Positions 47,426-60,254 of a stretch of DNA of 64,000 bases are shown here, in pieces. The position numbers were made by a program, and so were the translations under genes. Under the pieces are notes generated by a model. It was not told the origin of the DNA. It was given only the letters and a program-made list of their open reading frames with translations, and ran no database searches. Origin of the DNA: Toxonevra muliebris (Eukaryota > Arthropoda > Insecta > Diptera > Pallopteridae); the NCBI GenBank assembly GCA_963691655.1, contig OY829326.1, positions 55,421,776-55,485,775 on the forward strand. The letters are read 5' to 3'. The first letter of the stretch is position 1. The number at the start of each line of letters is the position of its first letter.

Positions 47426-47445
47426 AATACTTTTTATTTATTTAA

Positions 47446-47510
47446 TTAGTGGGGTTTGAACTCCCTACCACTAAGTTTTCTGACAGTGGTATTTTTCCAC
47501 TACCACTTAT
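47446..47510 (-). mobile_element. Second tRNA-like SINE head (minus strand)
   Basis: On the minus strand AAGTGGTAGTGG resembles an A box and GAGTTCAAACCCC a B box, about 45 nt apart. It is probably a SINE head inserted next to the first in opposite orientation. Weaker than the neighbour. Confidence 0.4.
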
Positions 47511-48592
47511 ATTTTTCAGCTGAATATTACTAATAGCCTATGCACACTGAGCCCACATTGAGCAATTTTGGCACACAATATGAATTTGAACATTAGAGAA
47601 GTTTGACTAAATATGTGAACTATATGGAGAACATTACAGAAGGCGTAAATTACATATGGAGAGAATAGAATGAGTATACCCTTATCCAAAAATTTTGGGA
47701 TTATAGCTTAGAGTAAAATTGAAAGCACTTTAGCTAAAACTATACGCAAAAAAAAAACTCCCAAAATTTGAGGTATAGGGTGTAGATGAAAGATTTTTGT
47801 CTTCACAAAAAAGTATTCTTCTCTTTATAGTAAAAATCATAGACATCAAAACGATAAACCTCAAATTAAAAATATGCTAGTACAGTCTTCTTAACCCCAT
47901 TTTTCTGGATTCATTCATCAATTATCGCATTCTATTAACCTTTTTACAATGGCTGTTATTCTTAGCTCAATCACATTATTATCAACCACTGTTATTTACT
48001 TAGACTTTTTCTTCTAGGCTTCTCCAATAGTATATGGATCTGATAAACAAGTAGACTAGCCAAGAACCCTAACGTCATTCTCACTATACAACTTGTCACT
48101 CTTCTCACATTCTTAGTGACCTTGTTCTTTCTTCCTCCACTTTTTTCTAGAAATGGGTGGCGCTATTATGCAAGAGCTCTGATATAATCAATGACATGAT
48201 AATTTAATGTAAAAAATAAATTTGATACTTTCCATTATTTTCTTAAAAAACAAAGAAAATGGATGGTGATATAGTTATGAAATGGACTGTATGTGCTTAG
48301 TTTATGAAAAATGATTCAAAAGCGTATTTAGATTTTATACTGCAGCAAATAATGAAAATGTGATATGACGGTATGTTTTTCTTGCCCCTCAATTGGCCCA
48401 CAGCTAAAGTAATAAACTTTTTGTAGTCATATATATTTTTATTAGTAAACAAGGTTGCCACATCAATTTTAAATTGTAGGTCACGATTATTGCTTTCGTT
48501 AGTAATCGAATTGCAATTCAATAAAAAAGCATTATTTTTTTATCTCCAAATATAATACGAAAAGCATGAATTCTTGCAAAAAGCTGAAACTG

Positions 48593-48838
48593 AAAGGACA
48601 TGCTTCGTCGAATCGACGACGCATGTTTACGTTTTAAAATTTTCCTTTCTAAGTAAGTGTTGATAAGCACTTAATTTATAAAAAAATGTTATTAACAAAA
48701 AGTGTCCATTATTGTTTTCCTATATAACAAATTAACCAAATGATGGGAAATAATCAACTTTCAAAGTTATAGGTGTATAGATCATGAATATGACCACTTT
48801 GAATATAGCCGTCGTCGTTTCGACGAAGCATGACCTTT
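48593..48838. mobile_element. MITE with TTCGTCGAA palindromic ends
   Basis: A 29-bp inverted repeat with two mismatches, AAAGGACATGCTTCGTCGAA against AAAGGTCATGCTTCGTCGAA, each followed by WCGACGACG. The ends themselves contain the near-palindrome CGTCGAWWCGACG. 246 bp in all, non-coding, no target duplication found. Confidence 0.75.
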
Positions 48839-49393
48839 ACGTATAAAAAATAGGCAGGTCATTCAGTGTTGAAGGCCTGCACAAGCAGAGCGTAGTAGAA
48901 AACACATAAATCAGAAACTTGTACGATTTGTATAAGGGAAGGAGAGAAGAAGAGAATTTAAGCTCGCCCGAAAATCTACGAAGCGAGCTAGTGTATGTGT
49001 TTTTTTGATGTACGGTTCGCGGTTAGCGTACGGATATCGTAAAAGTATAGTACAGAATACAAGCGTACCATATGTTAGTGTTTTTTTTTTTTTTGGTACC
49101 CTAGTTATGATCTGACTCCCGACAGAGAACGAACGAATGTGTGAGACAGATTAACTTTGACCTTGAATGAATGGTTGCATACGTTTTTTTACTTCTTCTT
49201 CTAACGGAGGGTCTAGAACAAACTTTTCGGGTTTTGCATCCATTCATGTTATATTTGTATACGAATTGAAAGCACCTACAATTTAATGCTAAATCCGAAA
49301 TGTTAGGTGAAAAGCTTTTTTTGGGCATTTTCTAGTGGAGGTCAGCCAAAAAGTGTGGATAAATTTATATTTTCTTTTTTGATTTTAAACCGT

Positions 49394-49457
49394 GCCGAGT
49401 ATCAAACCGGACAACCTGCATAGCAGTTCAGCACACTAACTGCTATGCCACGGCGGC
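49394..49457 (-). mobile_element. tRNA-like SINE head or tRNA pseudogene
   Basis: The minus strand reads GCCGCCGTGGCATAGCAGTT (A box) through to GGTTTGATACTCGGC (B box), with partial acceptor pairing GCCG/CGGC. It is 64 nt, shorter than a working tRNA, without a clean anticodon arm. It resembles the GCCGCCGTGGC-type tRNA-derived repeats common in insects. Confidence 0.55.
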
Positions 49458-49574
49458 CATTGAGCTTGGAACTCATCACTGTAAAAAATACATTGCACTA
49501 AAACCACTAACTAAACCTCGGACAGGTTACCCTCTCAAACGTTAAAATAACCTAAATTTAAGACCTCTTGCGAC

Positions 49575-49887
49575 ACCACTAAACATAATCCGATTTAAAA
49601 AATTCTTTCTCCATGATGTTTGTGTTTGTAAAGGCCAATAGCAGAGCTGTGGAATTTGAAAAAAAAAAATTCGGTGAAAACTTTTAAAAAATTGTAATTT
49701 ATGATCAAAATTTCGTGGCCCTTTTGAAACCTGAAGATATTATCTGATCTCAAAAATTTGTTCCCATTTCTGTTCATGTGGATGAGTACAAACTTAATTA
49801 TAGTTTTACTTTTTGATTTGACGCCGTCTTCGCTATTTCTTGCATCTCAAAAATATCCCTTTATGTGATCAATTTTGTGAGTCACTG
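49575..49887. mobile_element. Half copy of the Tc1-like foldback MITE
   Basis: Matches the right arm of the element at 36428-37143: AAACATAATCCGATTTAAAAA, GCTGTGGAATTTGAAAA, CCTGAAGATATTATCTGAT, and the end CAATTTTGTGAGTCACTG followed by TA. The other arm is missing. Confidence 0.75.
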
Positions 49888-51162
49888 TATTTCGTTATTG
49901 GTAAAGTTGTTCAATCAAAATAAACTATCTTCAAGCTTTAACCGTTAAGGAAAATTTTTAAATGTGGCATCATAGTATATGTACACATGTCAACAACAAG
50001 TATCTTTATTGATATAAGTATTGATATGTTGCTGTTGTTGTTATTAATGTTTTTTTTTATAAATAATATCAACTTCAAATGACTGACGTAAAATAAAAAA
50101 CATACAAATATACAACAATAACAAACATATGAACAAATGTCATTAAATGTCTCTAATGAATGTGACGTGGTGACTATGTAAAATGTGCACACAAACCTGT
50201 CAATGTGAAGCAACAACAAAATCGAACATTGAAAATACCTGAAGAACAAACAAAAAATATTAAATTTCAAATATAATTTTCCATGAAAAATCAGTAAAAA
50301 TCGTCATTAAATGTAATTTAAGCTTCTCTACATGTACATATATAGCCTCTCAGTGGCTGTTTATCTGTGTGTCTGCATCATTATCATTATCGTCAACAGA
50401 GTAATCAAGCAGAACCCCATAGCCCCTCAACCAAATTAATATGTAGTTACATCTAGAAAAACTCAACAAATTAGCTAAAGTCTCAACACCTCAACCATCT
50501 GAGTCTCTTATATTATGGTCTGGTCACCATCAACTTCTAGACAACAAGTTTCTTTTATTTAGTTTGTTTTGGTCATTAGTTTCTTTGTTTTTCTGTTCAT
50601 CTTTCTATATCTTTTAAGCGGTTTATGTTATATAGAGTGGGGAATATTTTTCTTTATTTTTGTGTGACTTTTTTAAGCTGGATTTTTTTTTTTTTACTTT
50701 AAATCATAGCAGCAACTTTTTAATAGCATCTTATAAAATCCATGAAATTATTGTTGTACGAGTATTGTGATTTAATGTTGTGTAGCTCTAAAGGCGCGTA
50801 TCTGTATCTGTTAGATGTATAAATAGCATACCGTAGATAAATACAAGACGCTTAATAATTAAAATCAATAAATTTTATTTATAAATATATGAAAAATATG
50901 TTAATTGGTTTATTGTGTCTAGGAATTATTAATTTTGTTACATTTGAATTTAAATTCAATTTCAAGTTTAGGATTAAGCATAAATTTATTGTTGGAAAAT
51001 GTAAATAAAAGAAAATACATAGACATTTGAACACAAGTAACAGGTTGTTATATTGGTTTTCATATTAGAAGAGGAAAAACAAGTGTTGAGTTTTTAGCCT
51101 TTATAGAATACACTGAAAGAAATATCCGAGTAATATTAAAAGAAGAGAACTTAATGCGTATT
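49888..51162. other. AT-rich, no gene seen
   Basis: The 110-codon minus frame at 49938-50270 is low-complexity, with ATT/GTT simple repeats. No motif. Confidence 0.5.
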
Positions 51163-51166
51163 TTAA

Positions 51167-53183
51167 CCCTTCGATGGGCACCTATTTAAGAGCCTCTAAC
51201 ATAACCTCCTGTGCCTAATTAGGCCCACGTAAATAAAACGATAATTATGGCCTATTACAGCATGTTATTGCGCAAAAGTTATATAGGGTTTTGTTCACGA
51301 AATATTCTGCTATAGTTTGGTAAAAATGAGCACCTTTTTAAAAAGCATACTAAGAAAAAAATTAGCTTTTAAAATCGATCGGCATTACCAACATGCGTTT
51401 CTACTTGCAAATTACAAGCAAATAAGGTGTTTGCATAATTACAAAGAAAGGAAAACTGTATAGTTTCAATTAATGAAAGTTTTTTGGTTGTGATTTAGAT
51501 ATAATAGGTGATGTTTAGAGGTAATTTCGATCGACCCTTTGTTTAGAGAGTTTTTGTGGAATTTGAGTTCAAAATTTAAATAAACTTGAAAATTTTTTTT
51601 TAATTTTAGTTTAAAATTTTGGATTTTAAAATCAAAAAAATTTTTTTTTATTGAAATATTAATTGAAATTAATAGTGTTTCTTAGTTTTATACCAATTTT
51701 GGAACTATCAATATGAAGTATATTTTTGAGAACCAGTTTGTGTCAAGTGATTTTAATTTTTGATTATGTCAACATACTTTTAAATTTTAATTCAGAAACT
51801 GCTGGAATGATTCGAAGAAATCATTTTTTATATATGTCATTGTTCACCAGTTCATGGACTAGCGGGTCCAAATTTTATTACTTAAGCTTGATATGATATT
51901 TGAAGATATTGGATTTTTGCGAAAATACCACTCCCACTTTGAGATACTGTCGAATTTTATAGCCCACAACCTGACATACACACAAATGCATCTCTACACC
52001 AAATTTGACTAAGATCAGAGAAACGGTTTATGATTACATAAGCAAAACACATAGGTGCAGCAATAATTTGTATGTATGTGTGTGTATGTATTTACGCATA
52101 CATATATACATTTTTTTATATATGGGACATTCTCTGTCAATGGGAGACCCCCCACCTTGTTTAAAATTGGTTAAGGTATTTTAGGGCATGTTTGGACTCA
52201 AATGAAAGCTTATTATTTCTAGTTTTGAATGCAACAAGGCCTTTTTTGATTTTGCATGATGGCGGACTAATATGGTGACTGCAAGTCTACCACCTCACCT
52301 TAAAATAATAGTTTTATCAAGCGTACGTTTACCCAAGTCATCATAAAAAACAGATAACGCCTTTTTTCGTATATTTTTTTTCGCTGAATATGAATCTAAT
52401 ATTAATTCCATGGGAAATGTTACGTGTTGTCCTCAAAAAGGCCCAAAAAGGCTGTTTTTCGGGTCTTACGCTTACCAAAGTCATCATAAAACGACGGGAA
52501 AAGCTTATTTTTGTGTAGTTTCAGCTGATGAACATGAATCTAATATTATTTTCCACGAAAAATGTTACATGTCGTCCCTAACCTCAAAAAGTTAAAAATC
52601 CCAAAAAACTTTTTTTCGTGTCTCACGCATCCCAAATCACCAGAAAACATCCCAAAAAACTTATTCTTCATTTTATTATGTTTTTTGTAGACTATGAAAA
52701 TTAAATCTAGTTGTTAATTTTTCAAAGTCTTGACTACTGTTCCCTGTATGTGCTTCATTAAATAATGTGTAACAGGCTTAAAGAACGTATATGTGTAGTC
52801 ATCACAACAACAGTGTATACAGAGACGGGCAAATCAGACAGCCGCCGTTCTTCATTATTAATTTTGTTTTCACTCCAATAAAGCACCGCAAAGGAAACAG
52901 AGACCATTTGCGTCTAAATAAACCTCAAATACAAAATAATTTACTAAAAATTTGAAGAATACACAAAATAAACACCTGGGCCTATTTTGGCTCAGGGGGT
53001 AACTTTAGAGGCTGAGAAAATAAAAATTTTTTTTCTATCAACTTATTCCGATTGTTTTTTTGTGCTCAGAAAACATTGGCGCAAGAAGTCATGGAGTTTC
53101 AAATCGATTCGTCAAGAAACAAAAAATATATACGAGTTTAAACTCAAAATGGGCCTAATTAAGCACAGGTGCCCATCCTAGGG
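51167..53183. mobile_element. piggyBac-like non-autonomous element
   Basis: Both ends abut TTAA (51163-51166 and 53184-53187), the piggyBac target site. The terminal repeats start CCCT and match over about 17 bp: CCCTTCGATGGGCACCT on the left, CCCTAGGATGGGCACCT read inward from the right. A second, subterminal inverted repeat (AGCCTCTAA..CCTGNGCC..TAGGCCC) lies at about 51189-51225 and 52980-53016. No transposase reading frame is seen in the 2.0 kb interior, which instead holds a short tandem repeat near 52320-52680. Confidence 0.85.
52320..52680 (+). repeat. Tandem repeat inside the piggyBac-like element
   Basis: Two to three copies of a unit of about 145 bp, marked by TTACCAAAGTCATCATAAAA (52329, 52472, degenerate near 52628) followed by ATGAATCTAATATTA and a GAAATGTTACRTG block. 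The copies have diverged, and the spacing is roughly 143 and 156 bp. The 61-residue open frame at 52410 is a by-product of this repeat. Confidence 0.7.
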
Positions 53184-53187
53184 TTAA

Positions 53188-55512
53188 ATGCGACCTACAC
53201 GTGTAGTTGCAACAGTTCGTATTGACCTTAACCTTACAGAAAGCAACGACAACACCAGAAGTACGAGGCGGGTGTTCACCAAAAAGAAAAAGAAAAGAAG
53301 AGCACATTATTTTTAAGTCCGATTTTTGCGCTTTTTAGTCAAAACATTTTTTAATGCCGAATTCTTTTAAGAATTGTTTATTATTAAGGTCCGGATTTTC
53401 ATGGACTAAAAAATTAAATATATGTAGCTATAAAAAAATGTATGCTCTAAAAACAAAATATGCTATTTAAAATACTTTTGAAATATTTATTGACATAGTT
53501 TTTAACAACAAAAAAGAAATAAAAAATTTGAGATCAAAAACCATAAGCATGTAAATGAAGGCCCTTATTGTCATAAATTAAATCAAGGGTCCTACTGGAA
53601 AATTCGGTACATTTTAAATGAGCTAGCCCACCGCATAACCAGCAAATCACAAAACATTCGGATTCACTCTATACAGTGCATTTAGGATCCGTGCAGATCA
53701 AGATGAAATTTAAAGTTTTTAGTCAGATCAAAAATTAAAAGTTTTATAATTAAAGTTAAAAGTTAAAGAAGTTTAAGTCAAAGTTTTATATTTAAAGTCA
53801 AAAAATTATAAATTGTATGCGAAAAATAAAAAATAGCTTAAAGAGTACAATATAAATAGCACCCACTGTAATTGTAGTAGATTTTACAGTAAGAATAGAA
53901 TACAGTTTAGAAAGAACTGAAAATAGATAAGAGTAAACAAAATAGTTGCAGCGGTAAATGGAAATATGAAACACACAAATTATGAGTAAAAAAATTAAAT
54001 TTAAAATTTTTCTGCGTCTATTTTCGAATTCCAGGATCCTTGATGTACTGTTTTGTTTATAATGAAGTTAAAAAGGGAAAGCACGAAAACAAAAGCAAGG
54101 GGCCAAAAATATTTGTACTTCATTTGGCACAACGATAAATCTAAATCTCGGTACCTTTGAGTACTATTTCTGAAGCAATAATATTTCAAAAGGTGGTGTT
54201 TCCTATGAAGTCGAAAATATTGCTGAATATACTTTGGGCTGGGGTAAGCTAACTAATTGTTTATATGAAGTAAATCAAGGTTGTGACCCTGTGATAAGGC
54301 GAGGTTTCATCACTTTAGTGGCAAGTTCAATGTGCTTCAGGCATCAGATAAGGTTACTTTAGCCCTGCCATTGTAAGAACAGACACGATCATGAAACAAA
54401 ATTAGAAGAAACGTGCTGCGAATCGGAAGCATCGGTATTAAAACAAAGAGTTCGTGTTTAAAATACACGTGTTGTAGTTTTATTGAAACAACTTCGTCCC
54501 TCTCATACATCATCAATTGGTTCTCATGCATCGTCAGTGTATCCGGTGAGATTGAAACCTAGGAAGCAAGGCATGTTTACTGAGTGTATCCAAAAAGTGA
54601 TAGCGGTATCGGATATGCCATGTCGTATGTTTTGTTCCGGTATTCCGGGCAGTCATTCTCAGCCATTTCGCTGAGCATCAGCAGTTTACGATACGATATC
54701 AACTGGTTCAGCTGTGGTAGTTTGTATCTAATACACATATTCTTAAGTTATTGGCGGCGACCAGCCATTCAGTGTGTGTTTCGGTGTGTAGTTGGCTAAG
54801 TGTAGTACTGTGGGCTTGGCGATCTCGAGAGGCCTGTGCTCAATATAATAAGTCTCCATCAGCTCATTGTTGAAATAATTGTCCATATGGCATGATAGCA
54901 AAAATTTTGTTAAAAAGAGGTCTATTATTTTGGACTCTGTCGTTAACTATTTTGGTTTCGCCATGAAAATGGTCCTTGTGAGTTATAAGATAATTTTTCT
55001 GAGGCATTTTGAATCATTTACGGGTCTTTCCACAGCGTACTACTACCAATAACCTTTGACATGAATCAATATAATTTATAATCGATCTACTAATCATCTC
55101 GTGATTTGTCAGCAAGATTTGTTTCTCTTTAGCGGAGGTGCTACCTATTTACCTTGTTTCGCTTGCATGTGAACACGTTTATACCAAAATCTAGAAATCT
55201 TTTTAATATAGATATGTAAAATGGTTCGGGCTTGCACCTACGGATATAAGTTTTCAAAACAATGCTGGAAACTTTTAAAACACCATTATGTAAAGCATTA
55301 AAAGAAAACACTTAAAATTTGTTTGGTTTAATTTTTTCTTCTATTTATAATTTAATTCTTAATAAATTAATTGTATTACAACTAATGATTCGACAAGATA
55401 AGGACTAAATAAACTAATCTTAATTGACTTAACTACCTTAATATCTGTAATAGTTATAGGTTTTTTTAGTCAATTTGTTATTGATGCAAATAAAAACTCT
55501 TATTCTATCTGT
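53188..55512. other. No gene recognised
   Basis: The segment 54230-54860 is of higher complexity and G+C than its neighbours, and short open frames exist on both strands (54483-54674 plus, 54337-54531 minus). No family was recognised; a decayed retroelement or gene fragment is possible. An AAAGTTAAAAGT stutter is at 53740-53780. Confidence 0.45.
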
Positions 55513-55560
55513 TTAGCCAACGTTTCGCTTAATTTTTAGGCATCATCAGGGGCGTTGAAA
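55513..55560 (-). other. Hammerhead-like motif of the Penelope-element type
   Basis: The minus strand reads CTGATGATGCC, 9 nt, AGCGAAACGTTGGC. CUGAUGA and GAAA separated by a weak stem are the conserved core of hammerhead ribozymes, and a CTGAWGATGCC..GCGAAACG combination is characteristic of repeats linked to Penelope-like retroelements. Stems I and III cannot be shown convincingly here and stem II has a mismatch, so ribozyme activity is not claimed. Confidence 0.35.
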
Positions 55561-55651
55561 GGACTAGAAAATTTAATTTAAATCACATCAAATATCACAT
55601 TGAATGCAGAATTTTAGAAATTTTGCAACCGACAAATCACAGACTCTTGAG

Positions 55652-55865
55652 GCACCGTTATAATACAGCTTGACGTATTCCCCTGGCTGCAAACATCCAA
55701 TAGGCACGGTTTCGCGTAACACTTTGGATTAGAGAATAGTTAACTAATTTAATTAACTGGAAGCACCGTTCGAATACAGCCTGACATATTCCCCTGGCTG
55801 CAAACATACAACAGGCACGGTTTCGCGTAACACCTTGGATTAGGGGATTGATTAACTTAACTTAA
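55652..55865 (+). repeat. Tandem duplication, 111 bp x 2
   Basis: GCACCGTT starts units at 55652 and 55763. The shared core ATTCCCCTGGCTGCAAACAT and GGCACGGTTTCGCGTAACAC is nearly identical in both. It lies just outside the left arm of the Foldback-like structure and may belong to it. Confidence 0.85.
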
Positions 55866-56310
55866 TTTTGTTTACCAAAATCACATCACAAATATTTCAT
55901 TAAATATAATACTTCCGATTTGCTGTTCCGAAAATTTTAGCTATGCTAAATCACAGTTCCAATGTAGTTATAATAAGTTACTGACTAAATCAATATCACA
56001 AGTAAATATTTTACAAAAGCGCATTACCGTTGCGGTAATGTCTACAAACCAAGAAAGCGCACGGTTATGAGTTTAAATAACTTTTTATATCACAGAGCGA
56101 ATATCATTATGAGTGCAGAATGTTGGAAAAATTTCGAATAAATCAAATCCGCGGTGCATTTTGATACGCCATTCTGCTCCAGTACATCCCAAATCACTAA
56201 TCGAACGTTCGGATAATATTATTTCAAGCACAACTCTTTTGTATTGGTGCTGAATGAACGACGCAGAGCTCGAAAAATTGTCTTCAGAGTACAGGACAGG
56301 AACAAAATTT

Positions 56311-58714
56311 AGCGATATTTACTGAACGAATGAAATTTTTGAACTGACAGTTTCTTAAAATGCCAAGAATAATCGTTTTACTTTATGGTTTACCTGGAAA
56401 AACAACAGAAACAAGCAAAATCTAATAATTTGCACGGTTGTAAAATGTCATCATGCGTCATCGTGTTGTCGCCAATTCGATTGTTTCCATAACACTACAT
56501 AGGGAGGAATAGCAATGAGTTGCTCTCCAGGTCTATTATTGAATTTTTGCACTCTTTATTTTGTTGATATTTAATAGCGTAATATTTACAAGAACAGCTA
56601 TTGTAAAAACAACAACAATTGTTTGCAAAATATCAACAACAACAAAAAAGTAATGAATCATCTATTTTACTTGTTTTTTTTTTCAACCATGTGCTTGAGG
56701 TTGTTGGTTGTGGTTGAAATTTAAAATTTCATTTGACAATTCTTCTGTGGCGAAATTTCACACTTCAGACGCATTTCAAGGAAATGATAAATTTGGCTGC
56801 AATTCATCCTCGTGTCCGCACTAAAACACTGATTTAGGGTAATAAATAAAGTAAATAAAATCTTTTTGCATTTCAAATTATTTTGCCATTCTTTTATTAT
56901 TTATTTATTTTTGTTATCAACAATTTGTTTTCATTTTGTAAAAAATAAGTTGTCAACCATTGCAATGAAAATTTTTATTAAATTTTCTTACATAACTATG
57001 AAGCAATACGAAATGTTGAAATAAGATAATATTGAAAAAAAATTTGGTTCTGATTATTTTTAAAGTTCAAAATAATTAAGTCAAAAAAAGACAAGGTAAA
57101 ATTAAATTGTACAAACCTTCAATAACTACATTTTCCGAAACAAATTTTGGTGTATTGAACTTCTATACAAAAAAAAAGATTTCTACATCGATCTAGAGTA
57201 TTTTTTCCAAAATATTCCTAACAATTTTCTTGATTTTTTGGTATTTTGAAACAGTTACTTTCAATTTGCGCTTCCATTACCATTTGTTGACTAGTCTGGG
57301 CTTTAAAATGGTCTTAACAAAATAATACTGTAGTCATTATCAGTCATTGGATATTTCTGCAAATGCATAGTTTAACCGAAGCATCGAATGAACTTCGGCT
57401 CAAAATAGAAGTGATTTTTATCAAAAAACATTGCGGTTAAAGTCCTATACATATTTTGTATAATGCTGCATATTTTTATCATATTCAAGATAATTTTCCC
57501 TTAAAACCTTTAGAGAGTCTACTCCTTTAAAACATCTCAAAGTAGAAAAAAGTTTTAAAATTGTATCTCTGAAAATTACGTTGAATACTGATATATAGTC
57601 TTTAAACTTTCACAAAATGAACTGATTAGAAAAGCTAAATAAGTAATGATTGCAAATTCTAAAACACCAAAATTCTTCCATCAAAATTCCCCAAAAACAA
57701 GTATCGGAACATATTCATGATGATAACAGATATCGCTTAGTTAAAACATTAAAGTTATCTTACACAGTACAAAAATAAATATGAGGCTATCAGGGATAGT
57801 ATTTAATAGTTAATTTGAGGTCGCTGAAATGAGCTCCTTTTTGTAATTATACACTGATTCGGAATCGCAATGTAGAATTTTTCTATCACGCCAGAATTTC
57901 GAGAAATCTTAATTCAAAAATGCGAATAAGCCGATTTTGGTTATTTTCTATCATCTATAAAATCTAGAACCAATTTTCAAAAGTTATTTTACTAGTTTCG
58001 CTAAAACTACATTAAATTAGTTTATGACCCGTTCCTTAAAATCATCAGAAAATCATAAAACTCAATTTGCCATTAGCGAAAAATGATCGAATCATATTTA
58101 AACCATGAGTGATAGATCTTTATTATGAAACCAGTAACAAAACTCGAAAAGTGGATTTAATAACAATATTAAATTAATAACTTACCCAATCGCTTCAAAA
58201 TAATACCAGTTTATACTGAAACTGGTAGAACAAATAATAAAAATTGGTTCCTGGATTGAATAAACGATAAAAAAATTGCCAAAACTGTCATTTTTTCCTT
58301 ATTAGGTTACAATTTTTCAAAATTTTAAAGATCAGATCAAAAACCGACTTAGTAAACCAAATTGTTTCAAGCCAAACCAGTAAAAAAAATTATTTGCGAT
58401 TTTGCAGTGCGTAGAAATATTGCACTTTTGGGTTAAACCTTCTCGAAATTCTGGCATAATAGAAAAAATCCTAAAAAGTTATTTTTCTTTTTAGTGATTT
58501 TTTTGTATGCGATTACCATTGAATCGGTCAAAACTAAATGGAAACGAGTTGAAAACATATAAACCTATTAGAAAAGCTGTAAATCTTTCGAAGCGAAAAA
58601 AACTAAAGAGTATTTGAATAAAAAAATGGAAATTATCTTAATTATCATAGGTTTCGCTTGAATATCTTAGCTGAACTTTTCAAATGTTTTGATACAAAAC
58701 CTTATCATTTTAGA
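56311..58714. other. Interior of the Foldback-like structure, AT-rich
   Basis: No transposase or other gene could be read on either strand. Confidence 0.45.
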
Positions 58715-58955
58715 ATATTTTTTTGTGTTGAGCGCGACGATATTACTAATCATTATCCGTGTAGCTGTCCGGCGTTCACAAGAACTAGTTTAAGACTGTT
58801 TGGTAGTGATGTCTTTAGTATGAATAATATTCACACTCATTATCTTCCCTCGCAAATCTTTCCTGCCTTTATACTCTCCTATACTGGCTCTATCCCGGTT
58901 ATAGTGCATTATTCCTTCCTCAGCCCATCCTTAACTTTAACACTAACCTAATGAA
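58715..58955 (+). pseudogene. R1/I-like LINE: zinc-finger tail and 3' UTR (same family as 5889)
   Basis: The frame reads DDITNHYPCSCPAFTRTSLRLFGSDVFSM, the same CSCPAF(A/T)R motif and LRL(F)GSD continuation seen in LINE C-termini and in the fragment at 5889-6330. The downstream CTTTCCTGCCTTTATACTCT also matches that copy near 6210, and the piece ends in TTAACTTTAACACTAACCTAA, a typical LINE 3' end. Only the last 80 or so codons survive. Confidence 0.75.
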
Positions 58956-59934
58956 AAATTCCACTAAATCAAAAGGAAATTTTTTTATTTTTTTTCAAAA
59001 CGATCTACCTCACGACATCTTATCTCTGGAGGTGAAATCTTCTTAAAATAAACTAAGGTTAATTTTTAGTCGAAGCATATTAATGCACATACATACATGT
59101 AAAAACAATACAATTCTATTATTTTCACAAATACTTATCAGTAGAACGGTCCACTTGAACCAATTTATTGGCTTTTTCTGTTTTTAAGAAGTCATAGTTA
59201 AAACTGATGAGGTTTTGAAAAATCCACCAAAATACGAAAATTTCCAAGGTCAATAGAAATCCTTAAGCTTTGCTTGGCTATGGTAGTACTTTCAACCCAT
59301 CATAGATAAGTTTTAAGCCGACAACCCGTATTGAACTGCGTTTAAAACATTATGCTATTTATTTCCTTATTATTAGTTTGTTATATTTATTTCCCTATAA
59401 TTAGTTTGGTTTATTTTTAGAAGTTTAATTTTATCTGGACAAATTTTCTGGAAGTCGACACTCTGCAGACAAGAATAAAAAAACGGAATAATTCAGACGT
59501 ATTCCGACAAAAAGTAATTTGCCATTGATAACTTATTTTTTCAACATAGTGTATGTCTATCAGGCATGTTCCAGAATTCGCTTTCGAGTGAAAGGGAATT
59601 AAAATCACATCAATTTCACTGTTTGGTGTTCTAGAATTCACTTTCACTTTTTTTTATTACTCGTTGTTAAAAGTGAATTTCGAACGAATTCGCATGTTCT
59701 AAAAACCGAATTCACCAAAAAAAAAAGTGATTTCAATTCACTTCAGCAGCACTGTTAGTAAATTTAATAAAAAATTAATCAAGTATAAAAAATTTTAATG
59801 AAAATAAAAATTTCATGGCGAAAGCATAAGAACTCCATCCAGGGTACCAAGTTTATGAAGAAGCATCAAGACAACTTTTTGAGAAAGTATTCCCTCGACA
59901 ACCTGTCCGATTGCTCAGCAGTCAGTTGAAAGAA

Positions 59935-60110
59935 ACTGCAAGATTACCTAAACTCCACGAGGTGGGTAAGAGCCCAGCTGGGGTAGTATGAGTTCAACTT
60001 TAATTCTAGTTCGGTGAGAAAGTGGTTCCAACACGGCGCTATAGCGCTCTTTCTGACTCACAGTGGGTCTGCTGTGGGTCAGCCTCCTTAACCAACCAAC
60101 CACCCAACCA
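59935..60110 (+). mobile_element. Possible LINE 3'-UTR fragment
   Basis: AGTGGGTCTGCTGTGGGTCAGCCTCCTTAACCAACCAACCACCC (60061-60104) has the composition of I/R1-type LINE 3' ends, which close in CCTTAACCTAACC-like repeats. No protein remains. It lies inside the TIR element 59561-60672, so it inserted later. Confidence 0.4.
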
Positions 60111-60254
60111 AAAATAGAAACACTGGCGACAATTAAAAACGGAAATGTATCTGAATGGAAAAAGGTAATTTTATACATATGTATTTTTGTAAACATTTTT
60201 CTAATTAAACACATCAAAAGGAATGGAAAAATTAGAAAACAAATATTAGGAAGA

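Larger units (their letters stand above)
46601..48289. mobile_element. Tc1-like element with inserted SINE(s)
   Basis: Inverted ends CAGTCCGTTTCATAACTAT and CAGTCCATTTCATAACTAT (read inward from the right) with one mismatch, each preceded by TA. At 1.69 kb, minus roughly 0.4 kb of inserted SINE-like DNA, it is close to a full Tc1 length, but I can find no readable transposase. It is either heavily decayed or non-autonomous. Confidence 0.75.

Noticed and set aside
49394..49457. Functional tRNA gene on the minus strand
   Set aside because: Only 64 nt, no proper anticodon stem-loop, and a B box off consensus (GGTTTGATACT).
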